A stretch of 64,000 nucleotides of DNA from Euglena gracilis (Eukaryota > Euglenida > Euglenophyceae > Euglenales). Below the pieces are notes generated by a model. The model was not told the DNA's origin and searched no databases. It saw only the letters and a list, made by a program, of their open reading frames with translations. Below, one piece after another: positions 49,217 through 61,300 of this stretch. The first letter of the stretch is position 1, and every line of letters begins with the position of its first letter. A program made the translations under genes and the position numbers. The stretch covers positions 54,618,838-54,682,837 of the forward strand of contig CP154954.1 of NCBI GenBank assembly GCA_039621445.1, read 5' to 3'.

Positions 49217-50499
49217 GTGTGCCGGCCGGATTAGTGCCTACGGGTGTGAAAAACATGCGGATATCAAAAAGCTAGCCAGATATCGACAGTTTTGGAGGGG
49301 TGGAAGACGGCCCCAAATGTCAGTACAGCCTGGTCCCCATATCCGGGCCTATGGGAAACCGTGATTTGGCCCTAAAACTGGAAACCGATTGGTGGTTCCC
49401 ATTGAGATCCCCGGTATAGCTATTCCGATGTGCCGGCGGGATTAGTGCCTACGGGTGTGAAAAACATGCGGATATCAAAAAGCTAGCCAGATATCGACAG
49501 TTTTGGAGGGGTGGAAGACGGCCCCAAATGTCAGTACAGCCTGGTCCCCATACCTGGGCCGATGGGAAACCGTCATTTGGCCCTAAAACTGGAAACCGAT
49601 TGGTGGTTCCCATTGAGATCCCCGGTATAGCTATTCCGATGTGCCGGCGGGATTAGTGCCTACGGGTGTGAAAAACATGCGGATATCAAAAAACTAGCCA
49701 GATATCGACAGTTTTGGAGGGGTGGAAGACGGCCCCAAATGTCAGTACAGCCTGGTCCCCATACCTGGGCCTATGGGAAACCGTCATTTGGCCCTAAAAC
49801 TGGAAACCGATTGGTGGTTCCCATTGAGATCCCCGGTATTGCTATTCCGATGTGCCGGCCGGATTAGTGCCTACGGGTGTGAAAAACATGCGGATATCAA
49901 AAACTAGCCAGATATCGACAGTTTTGGAGGGGTGGAAGACGGCCCCAAATGTCAGTACAGCCTGGTCCCCATACCTGGGCCTATGGGAAACCGTCATTTG
50001 GCCCTAAAACTGGAAACCGATTGGTGGTTCCCATTGAGATCCCCGGTATAGCTATTCCGATGTGCCGGCCAGATTAGTGCCTACGGGTGTGAAAAACATG
50101 CGGATATCAAAAAACTAGCCAGATATCGACAGTTTTGGAGGGGTGGAAGACGGCCCCAAATGTCAGTACAGCCTGGTCCCCATACCTGGGCCGATGGGAA
50201 ACCGTCATTTGGCCCTAAAACTGGAAACGATTGGTGGTTCCCATTGAGATCCCCGGTATAGCTATTCCGATGTGCCGGCCGGATTAGTGCCTACGGGTGT
50301 GAAAAAAATGCGGATATCAAAAAACTAGCCAGATATCGACAGTTTTGGAGGGGTGGAAGACGGCCCCAAATGTCAGTACAGCCTGGTCCCCATACCTGGG
50401 CCTATGGGAAACCGTCATTTGGCCCTAAAACTGGAAACCGATTGGTGGTTCCCATTGAGATCCCCGGTATAGCTATTCCGATGTGCCGGCGGGATTAGT

Positions 50500-53400
50500 G
50501 CCTACGGGTGTGAAAAACATGCGGATATCAAAAAGCTAGCCAGATATCGACAGCTTTGGAGGGGTGGAAGACGGCCCCAAATGTCAGTACAGCCTGGTCC
50601 CCATACCTGGGCCGATGGGAAACCGTCATTTGGCCCTAAAACTGGAAACCGATTGGTGGTTCCCATTGAGATCCCCGGTATAGCTATTCCGATGTGCCGG
50701 CGGGATTAGTGCCTACGGGTGTGAAAAACATGCGGATATCCAAAAACTAGCCAGATATCGACAGTTTTGGAGGGGTGGAAGACGGCCCCAAATGTCAGTA
50801 CAGCCTGGTCCCCATACCTGGGCCTATGGGAAACCGTCATTTGGCCCTAAAACTGGAAACCGATTGGTGGTTCCCATTGAGATCCCCGGTATTGCTATTC
50901 CGATGTGCCGGCCGGATTAGTGCCTACGGGTGTGAAAAACATGCGGATATCAAAAACTAGCCAGATATCGACAGTTTTGGAGGGGTGGAAGACGGCCCCA
51001 AATGTCAGTACAGCCTGGTCCCCATACCTGGGCCTATGGGAAACCGTCATTTGGCCCTAAAACTGGAAACCGATTGGTGGTTCCCATTGAGATCCCCGGT
51101 ATAGCTATTCCGATGTGCCGGCCAGACTAGTGCCTACGGGTGTGAAAAACATGCGGATATCAAAAAACTAGCCAGATATCGACAGTTTTGGAGGGGTGGA
51201 AGACGGCCCCAAATGTCAGTACAGCCTGGTCCCCATACCTGGGCCGATGGGAAACCGTCATTTGGCCCTAAAACTGGAAACGATTGGTGGTTCCCATTGA
51301 GATCCCGGTATAGCTATTCCGATGTGCCGGCCGGATTAGTGCCTACGGGTGTGAAAAAAATGCGGATATCAAAAAACTAGCCAGATATCGACAGTTTTGG
51401 AGGGGTGGAAGACGGCCCCAAATGTCAGTACAGCCTGGTCCCCATACCTGGGCCTATGGGAAACCGTCATTTGGCCCTAAAACTGGAAACCGATTGGTGG
51501 TTCCCATTGAGATCCCCGGTACAGCTATTCCGATGTGCCGGCCGGATTAGTGCCTACGGGTGTGAAAAACATGCGTATATCAAAAAACTAGCCAGATATC
51601 GACAGTTTTGGAGGGGTGGAAGACGGCCCCAAATGTCAGTACAGCCTGGTCCCCATACCTGGGCCTATGGGAAACCGTCATTTGGCCCTAAAACTGGAAA
51701 CCGATTGGTGGTTCCCATTGAGATCCCCGGTATAGCTATTCCGATGTGCCGGCCGGATTAGTGCCTACGGGTGTGAAAAACATGCGGATATCAAAAAACT
51801 AGCCAGATATCGACAGTTTTGGAGGTGTGGAAGACGGCCCCAAATGTCAGTACAGCCTGGTCCCCATACCTGGGCCGATGGGAAACCGTCATTTGGCCCT
51901 AAAACTGGAAACCGATTGGTGGTTCCCATTGAGATCCCCGGTATAGCTATTCCGATGTGCCGGCCGGATTAGTGCCTACGGGTGTGAAAAACATGCGGAT
52001 ATCAAAAAACTAGCCAGATATCGACAGTTTTGGAGGGGTGGAAGACGGCCCCAACTGTCAGTACAGCCTGGTCCCCATACCTGGGCCTATGGGAAACCGT
52101 CATTTGGCCCTAAAACTGGAAACCGATTGGTGGTTCCCATTGAGATCCCCGGTATTGCTATTCCGATGTGCCGGCCGGATTAGTGCCTACGGGTGTGAAA
52201 AACATGCGGATATCAAAAAACTAGCCAGATATCGACAGTTTTGGAGGGGTGGAAGACGGCCCCAAATGTCAGTACAGCCTGGTCCCCATACCTGGGCCGA
52301 TGGGAAACCGTCATTTGGCCCTAAAACTGGAAACCGATTGGTGGTTCCCATTGAGATCCCCGGTATAGCTATTCCGATGTGCCGGCCAGATTAGTGCCTA
52401 CGGGTGTGAAAAACATGCGGATATCAAAAAACTAGCCAGATGTCGACATTTTTGGAGGGGTGGAAGACGGCCCCAAATGTCAGTACAGCCTGGTCCCCAT
52501 ACCTGGGCCTATGGGAAACCGTCATTTGGCCCTAAAACTGGAAACCGATTGGTGGTTCCCATTGAGATCCCCGGTATAGCTATTCCGATGTGCCGGCGGG
52601 ATTAGTGCCTACGGGTGTGAAAAACATGCGGATATCAAAAAGCTAGCCAGATATCGACAGTTTTGGAGGGGTGGAAGACGGCCCCAAATGTCAGTACAGC
52701 CTGGTCCCCATACCTGGGCCGATGGGAAACCGTCATTTGGCCCTAAAACTGGAAACCGATTGGTGGTTCCCATTGAGATCCCCGGTATAGCTATTCCGAT
52801 GTGCCGGCGGGATTAGTGCCTACGGGTGTGAAAAACATGCGGATATCCAAAAACTAGCCAGATATCGACAGTTTTGGAGGGGTGGAAGACGGCCCCAAAT
52901 GTCAGTACAGCCTGGTCCCCATACCTGGGCCTATGGGAAACCGTCATTTGGCCCTAAAACTGGAAACCGATTGGTGGTTCCCATTGAGATCCCCGGTATT
53001 GCTATTCCGATGTGCCGGCCGGATTAGTGCCTACGGGTGTGAAAAACATGCGGATATCAAAAACTAGCCAGATATCGACAGTTTTGGAGGGGTGGAAGAC
53101 GGCCCCAAATGTCAGTACAGCCTGGTCCCCATACCTGGGCCTATGGGAAACCGTCATTTGGCCCTAAAACTGGAAACCGATTGGTGGTTCCCATTGAGAT
53201 CCCCGGTATAGCTATTCCGATGTGCCGGCCGGATTAGTGCCTACGGGTGTGAAAAAAATGCGGATATCAAAAAACTAGCCAGATATCGACAGTTTTGGAG
53301 GGGTGGAAGACGGCCCCAAATGTCAGTACAGCCTGGTCCCCATACCTGGGCCGATGGGAAACCGTGGTTTGGCCCTTTCAACTGGAAACTGATTGGTGGT

Positions 53401-54560
53401 TCCCATTGAGATCCCCGGTATACCTATTCCGATGTGCCGGCCGGATTAGTGCCTACGGGTGTAAAAAAAAATGCGGATATCAAAAAACTAGCCAGATATC
53501 GACAGTTTTGGAGGGGTGGAAGACGGCCCCAAATGTCAGTACAGCCTGGTCCCCATACCTGGGCCTATGGGAAACCGTGATTTGGCCCTAAAACTGGAAA
53601 CCGATTGGTGGTTCCCATTGAGATCCCCGGTACAGCTATTCCGATGTGCCGGCCGGATTAGTGCCTACGGGTGTGAAAAACATGCGTATATCAAAAAACT
53701 AGCCAGATATCGACAGTTTTGGAGGGGTGGAAGACGGCCCCAAATGTCAGTACAGCCTGGTCCCCATACCTGGGCCTATGGGAAACCGTCATTTGGCCCT
53801 AAAACTGGAAACCGATTGGTGGTTCCCATTGAGATCCCCGGTATAGCTATTCCGATGTGCCGGCCGGATTAGTGCCTACGGGTGTGAAAAACATGCGGAT
53901 ATCAAAAAACTAGCCAGATATCGACAGTTTTGGAGGGGTGGAAGACGGCCCCAAATGTCAGTACAGCCTGGTCCCCATACCTGGGCCGATGGGAAACCGT
54001 CATTTGGCCCTAAAACTGGAAACCGATTGGTGGTTCCCATTGAGATCCCCGGTATAGCTATTCCGATGTGCCGGCCGGATTAGTGCCTACGGGTGTGAAA
54101 AACATGCGGATATCAAAAACTAGCCAGATATCGACAGTTTTGGAGGGGTGGAAGACGGCCCCAACTGTCAGTACAGCCTGGTCCCCATACCTGGGCCTAT
54201 GGGAAACCGTCATTTGGCCCTAAAACTGGAAACCGATTGGTGGTTCCCATTGAGATCCCCGGTATTGCTATTCCGATGTGCCGGCCGGATTAGTGCCTAC
54301 GGGTGTGAAAAACATGCGGATATCAAAAAACTAGCCAGATATCGACAGTTTTGGAGGGGTGGAAGACGGCCCCAAATGTCAGTACAGCCTGGTCCCCATA
54401 CCTGGGCCGATGGGAAACCGTCATTTGGCCCTAAAACTGGAAACCGATTGGTGGTTCCCATTGAGATCCCCGGTATAGCTATTCCGATGTGCCGGCCAGA
54501 TTAGTGCCTACGGGTGTGAAAAACATGCGGATATCAAAAAACTAGCCAGATGTCGACATT
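50500..54560 (+). repeat. Higher-order repeats in the satellite, first block
   Basis: Private variants recur at one spacing. ATATCCAAAAACTAG at 50,736 and 52,843 (2,107). GGTACAGCTATT at 51,519 and 53,630 (2,111). CATGCGTATATC at 51,570 and 53,681 (2,111). CCCCAACTGTCAG at 52,050 and 54,160 (2,110). AGATGTCGACATTTTTGG at 52,438 and 54,548 (2,110). This equals ten monomers. A five-monomer sub-period (1,053 bp, 49,722 and 50,775) is also visible. Confidence 0.9.
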
Positions 54561-56399
54561 TTTGGAGGGGTGGAAGACGGCCCCAAATGTCAGTACAGCC
54601 TGGTCCCCATACCTGGGCCGATGGGAAACCGTCATTTGGCCCTAAAACTGGAAACCGATTGGTGGTTCCCATTGAGATCCACGGTATAGCTATTCCGATG
54701 TGCCGGCCGGATTAGTGCCTACGGGTGTGAAAAACATGCGGATATCAAAAAACTAGCCAGATATCGACAGTTTTGGAGGGGTGGAAGACGGCCCCAAATG
54801 TCAGTACAGCCTGGTCCCCATACCTGGGCCGATGGGAAACCGTCATTTTGCCCTAAAACTGGAAACCGATTGGTGGTTCCCATTGAGATCCCCGGTATAG
54901 CTATTCCGATGTGCCGGCCGGATTAGTGCCTACGGGTGTGAAAAACATGCGGATATCAAAAAACTAGCCAGATATCGACAGTTTTGGAGGGGTGGAAGAC
55001 GGCCCCAAATGTCAGTACAGCCTGGTCCCCATACCTGGGCCGATGGGAAACCGTCATTTGGCCCTAAAACTGGAAACCGATTGGTGGTTCCCATTGAGAT
55101 CCCCGGTATAGCTATTCCGATGTGCCGGCCGGATTAGTGCCTACGGTTGTGAAAAACATGCGGATATCAAAAAACTAGCCAGATATCGACAGTTTTGGAG
55201 GGGTGGAAGACGGCCCCAAATGTCAGTACAGCCTGGTCCCCATACCTGGGCCGATGGGAAACCGTCATTTGGCCCTAAAACTGGAAACCGATTGGTGGTT
55301 CCCATTGAGATCCCCGGTATAGGTATTCCGATGTGCCGGCCGGATTAGTGCCTACGGGTGTGAAAAACATGCGGATATCAAAAAACTAGCCAGATATCGA
55401 CAGTTTTGGAGGGGTGGAAGACGGCCCCAAATGTCAGTACAGCCTGGTCCCCATACCTGGGCCGATGGGAAACCGTCATTTGGCCCTAAAACTGGAAACC
55501 GATTGGTGGTTCCCATTGAGATCCCCGGTATAGCTATTCCGATGTGCCGGCCGGATTAGTGCCTACGGGTGTGAAAACATGCGGATATCAAAAAACTAGC
55601 CAGATATCGACAGTTTTGGAGGGGTGGAAGACGGTCCCAAATGTCAGTACAGCCTGGTCCCCATACCTGGGCCTATAGGAAACCGTCATTTGGCCCTAAA
55701 ACTGGAAACCGATTGGTGGTTCCCATTGAGATCCCCGGTATAGCTATTCCTATGTGCCGGCCGGATTAGTGCCTACGGGTGTGAAAAAACGTGCGGATAT
55801 CAGAAAACTAGCCAGATATCGACAGTTTTGGAGGGGTGGAAGACGGCCCCAAATGTCAGTACAGCCTGGTCCCCATACCTGGGCCTATGGGAAACCGTCA
55901 TTTGGCCCTAAAACTGGAAACCGATTGGTGGTTCCCATTGAGATCCCCGGTATAGCTATTCCGATGTGCCGGCCGGATTAGTGCCTACGGGTTTGAAACA
56001 CATGCGGATATCAAAAAACTAGCCAGATATCGACAGTTTTGGAGGGGTGGAAGACGGCCCCAAATGTCAGTACAGCCTGGTCCCCATACCTGGGCCGATG
56101 GGAAACCGTCATTTGGCCCTAAAACTGGAAACCGATTGGTGGTTCCCATTGAGATCCCCGGTATAGCTATTCCGATGTGCCGGCCGGATTAGTGCCTACG
56201 GGTGTGAAAAACATGCGGATATCAAAAAAATAGCCAGATATCGACAGTTTTGGAGGGGTGGAAGACGGCCCCAAATGTCAGTACAGCCTGGTCCCCATAC
56301 CTGGGCCGATGGGAAACCGTCATTTGGCCCTAAAACTGGAAACCGATTGGTGGTTCCCATTGAGATCCCCGGTATAGCTCTTCCGATGTGCCGGCCGGA

Positions 56400-59300
56400 T
56401 TAGTGCCTACGGGTGTGAAAAACATGCGGATATCAAAAAACTAGCCAGATATCGACAGTTTTGGAGGAGTGGAAGACGGTCCCAAATGTCAGTACAGCCT
56501 GGTCCCCATACCTGGGCCGATGGGAAACCGTCATTTGGCCCTAAAACTGGAAACCGATTGGTGGTTCCCATTGAGATCCCCGGTATAGCTATTCCGACGT
56601 GCCGGCCGGATTAGTGCCTACGGGTGTGAAAAAAACATGCGGATATCAAAAAACTAGCCAGATATCGACAGTTTTGGAGGGGTGGAAGACGGCCCCAAAT
56701 GTCAGTACAGCCTGGTCCCCATACCTGGGCCTATGGGAAACCGTCATTTGGCCCTAAAACTGGAAACCGATTGGTGGTTCCCATTGAGATCCCCGGTATA
56801 GCTATTCCGATGTGCCGGTCGGATTAGTGCCTACGGGTGTGAAAAACATGCGGATATCAAAAAACTAGCCAGATATCGACAGCTTTGGAGGGGTGGAAGA
56901 CGGCCCCAAATGTCAGTACAGCCTGGTCCCCATACCTGGGCCTATGGGAAACCGTCATTTGGCCCTAAAACTGGAAACCGATTGGTGGTTCCCATTGAGA
57001 TCCCCGGCATAGCTATTCCGATGTGCCGGCCGGATTAGTGCCTACGGGTGTGAAAAACATGCGGATATCAAAAAACTAGCCAGATATCGACGGTTTTGGA
57101 GGGGTGGAAGACGGCCCCAAATGTCAGTACAGCCTGGTCCCCATACCTGGGCCTATGGGAAACCGTCATTTGGCCCTAAAACTGGAAACCGATTGGTGGT
57201 TCCCATTGAGATCCCCGGTATAGCTATTCCGATGTGCCGGCCGGATTAGTGCCTACGGGTGTTAAAAAACATGCGGATATCAAAAAACTAGCCAGATATC
57301 GACAGTTTTGGAGGGGTGGAAGACGGCCCCAAATGTCAGTACAGCCTGGTCCCCATACCTGGGCCTATGGGAAACCGTCATTTGGCCCTGAAACTGGAAA
57401 CCGATTGGTGGTTCCCGTTGAGATCCCCGGTATAGCTATTCCGATGTGCCGGCCGGATTAGTGCCTACGGGTGTGAAAAACATGCGGATATCAAAAAGCT
57501 AGCCAGATATCGACAGTTTTGGAGGGGTGGAAGACGGCCCCAAATGTCAGTACAGCCTGGTCCCCATACCTGGGCCTATGGGAAACCGTCATTTGGCCCT
57601 AAAACTGGAAACCGATTGGTGGTTCCCATTGAGATCCCCGGTATAGCTATTCCGATGTGCCGGCCGGATTAGTGCCTACGGGTGTGAAAAACATGCGGAT
57701 ATCAAAAAACTAGCCAGATATCGACAGCTTTGGAGGGGTGGAAGACGGCCCCAAATGTCAGTACAGCCTGGTCCCCATACCTGGGCCTATGGGAAACCGT
57801 CATTTGGCCCTAAAACTGGAAACCGATTGGTGGTTCCCATTGAGATCCCCGGTATAGCTATTCCGATGTGCCGGCCGGATTAGTGCCTACGGGTGTGAAA
57901 AACATGCGGATATCAAAAAACTAGCCAGATATCGACAGTTTTGGAGGGGTGGAAGACGGCCCCAAATGTCAGTACAGCCTGGTCCCCATACCTGGGCCTA
58001 TGGGAAACCGTCATGCCCTAAAACTGGAAACCGATTGGTGGTTCCCATTGAGATCCCCGGTATAGCTATTCCGACGTGCCGGCCGGATTAGTGCCTACGG
58101 GTGTGAAAAACATGCGGATATCAAAAAACTAGCCAGATATCGACAGTTTTGGAGGGGTGGAAGACGGCCCCAAATGTCAGTGCAGCCTGGTCCCCATACC
58201 TGGGCCGATGGGAAACCGTCATTTGGCCCTAAAACTGGAAACCGATTGGTGGTTCCCATTGAGATCCCCGGTATAGCTATTCCGATGTGCCGGCCGGATT
58301 AGTGCATACGGGTGTGAAAAACATGCGGATATCAAAAAACTAGCCAGATATCGACAGTTTTGGAGGGGTGGAAGACGGCCCCAAATGTCAGTACAGCCTG
58401 GTCCCCATACCTGGGCCGATGGGAAACCGTCATTTGGCCCTAAAACTGGAAACCGATTGGTGGTTCCCATTGAGATCCCCGGTATAGCTATTCCGATGTG
58501 CCGGCCGGATTAGTGCCTACGGGTGTGAAAAACATGCGGATATCAAAAAACTAGCCAGATATCGACAGTTTTGGAGGAGTGGAAGACGGTCCCAAATGTC
58601 AGTACAGCCTGGTCCCCATACCTGGGCCGATGGGAAACCGTCATTTGGCCCTAAAACTGGAAACCGATTGGTGGTTCCCATTGAGATCCCCGGTATAGCT
58701 ATTCCGACGTGCCGGCCGGATTAGTGCCTACGGGTGTGAAAAACATGCGGATATCAAAAACTAGCCAGATATCGACAGTTTTGGAGGGGTGGAAGACGGC
58801 CCCAAATGTCAGTACAGCCTGGTCCCCATACCTGGGCCTATGGGAAACCGTCATTTGGCCCTAAAACTGGAAACCGATTGGTGGTTCCCATTGAGATCCC
58901 CGGTATAGCTATTCCGATGTGCCGGTCGGATTAGTGCCTACGGGTGTGAAAAACATGCGGATATCAAAAAACTAGCCAGATATCGACAGCTTTGGAGGGG
59001 TGGAAGACGGCCCCAAATGTCAGTACAGCCTGGTCCCCATACCTGGGCCTATGGGAAACCGTCATTTGGCCCTAAAACTGGAAACCGATTGGTGGTTCCC
59101 ATTGAGATCCCCGGTATGGCTATTCCGATGTGCCGGCCGGATTAGTGCCTACGGGTGTGAAAAACATGCGGATATCAAAAAACTAGCCAGATATCGACGG
59201 TTTTGGAGGGGTGGAAGACGGCCCCAAATGTCAGTACAGCCTGGTCCCCATACCTGGGCCTATGGGAAACCGTCATTTGGCCCTAAAACTGGAAACCGAT

Positions 59301-61300
59301 TGGTGGTTCCCATTGAGATCCCCGGTATAGCTATTCCGATGTGCCGGCCGGATTAGTGCCTACGGGTGTTAAAAACATGCGGATATCAAAAAACTAGCCA
59401 GATATCGACAGTTTTGGAGGGGTGGAAGACGGCCCCAAATGTCAGTACAGCCTGGTCCCCATACCTGGGCCGATGGGAAACCGTCATTTGGCCCTAAAAC
59501 TGGAAACCGATTGGTGGTTCCCATTGAGATCCCCGGTATAGCTATTCAGATGTGCCGGCCGGATTAGTGCCTACGGGTGTGAAAAACATGCGGATATCAA
59601 AAAACTAGCCAGATATCGACAGTTTTGGAGGGGTGGAAGACGGCCCCAAATGTCAGTACAGCCTGGTCCCCATACCTGGGCCTATGGGAAACCGTCATTT
59701 GGCCCTAAAACTGGAAACCGATTGGTGGTTCCCATTGAGATCCCCGGTATAGCTATTCCGATGTGCCGGCCGGATTAGTGCCTACGGGTGTGAAAAACAT
59801 GCGGATATCAAAAAACTAGCCAGATATCGACAGTTTTGGAGGGGTGGAAGACGGCCCCAAATGTCAGTACAGCCTGGTCCCCATACCTGGGCCGATGGGA
59901 AACCGTCATTTGGCCCTAAAACTGGAAACCGATTGGTGGTTCCCATTGAGATCCCCGGTATAGCTATTCCGATGTGCCGGCCGGATTAGTGCCTACGGGT
60001 GTGAAAAACATGCGGATATCAAAAAACTAGCCAGATATCGACAGTTTTGGAGGGGTGGAAGACGGCCCCAAATGTCAGTACAGCCTGGTCCCCATACCTG
60101 GGCCTATGGGAAACCGTCATTTTGCCCTAAAACTGGAAACCGATTGGTGGTTCCCATTGAGATCCCCGGTATAGCTATTCCGACGTGCCGGCCGGATTAG
60201 TGCCTACGGGTGTGAAAAACATGCGGATATCAAAAAACTAGCCAGATATCGACAGTTTTGGAGGGGTGGAAGACGGCCCCAAATGTCAGTACAGCCTGGT
60301 CCCCATACCTGGGCCGATGGGAAACCGTCATTTGGCCCTAAAACTGGAAACCGATTGGTGGTTCCCATTGAGATCCCCGGTATAGCTATTCCGATGTGCC
60401 GGCCGGATTAGTGCATACGGGTGTGAAAAACATGCGGATATCAAAAAACTAGCCAGATATCGACAGTTTTGGAGGGGTGGAAGACGGCCCCAAATGTCAG
60501 TACAGCCTGGTCCCCATACCTGGGCCGATGGGAAACCGTCATTTGGCCCTAAAACTGGAAACCGATTGGTGGTTCCCATTGAGATCCCCGGTATAGCTAT
60601 TCCGATGTGCCGGCCGGATTAGTGCCTACGGGTGTGAAAAACATGCGGATATCAAAAAACTAGCCAGATATCGACAGTTTTGGAGGAGTGGAAGACGGTC
60701 CCAAATGTCAGTACAGCCTGGTCCCCATACCTGGGCCGATGGGAAACCGTCATTTGGCCCTAAAACTGGAAACCGATTGGTGGTTCCCATTGAGATCCCC
60801 GGTATAGCTATTCCGACGTGCCGGCCGGATTAGTGCCTACGGGTGTGAAAAAAACATGCGGATATCAAAAAACTAGCCAGATATCGACAGTTTTGGAGGG
60901 GTGGAAGACGGCCCCAAATGTCAGTACAGCCTGGTCCCCATACCTGGGCCTATGGGAAACCGTCATTTGGCCCTAAAACTGGAAACCGATTGGTGGTTCC
61001 CATTGAGATCCCCGGTATAGCTATTCCGATGTGCCGGTCGGATTAGTGCCTACGGGTGTTAAAAAACATGCGGATATCAAAAAACTAGCCAGATATCGAC
61101 GGTTTTGGAGGGGTGGAAGACGGCCCCAAATGTCAGTACAGCCTGGTCCCCATACCTGGGCCTATGGGAAACCGTCATTTGGCCCTAAAACTGGAAACCG
61201 ATTGGTGGTTCCCATTGAGATCCCCGGTATAGCTATTCCGATGTGCCGGCCGGATTAGTGCCTACGGGTGTGAAAAACATGCGGATATCAAAAAACTAGC
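56400..61300 (+). repeat. Higher-order repeats in the satellite, second block
   Basis: GGAGGAGTGGAAGACGGTCC occurs near 56,465, 58,572 and 60,683. GTGCATACGGG occurs at 58,303 and 60,412. CGGTCGGATTAG occurs near 56,816, 58,924 and 61,035. All are spaced about 2,107-2,111. These variants differ from those of the first block, so two independent ten-monomer amplifications are present, separated by less ordered monomers at 54.6-56.4 kb. Confidence 0.85.
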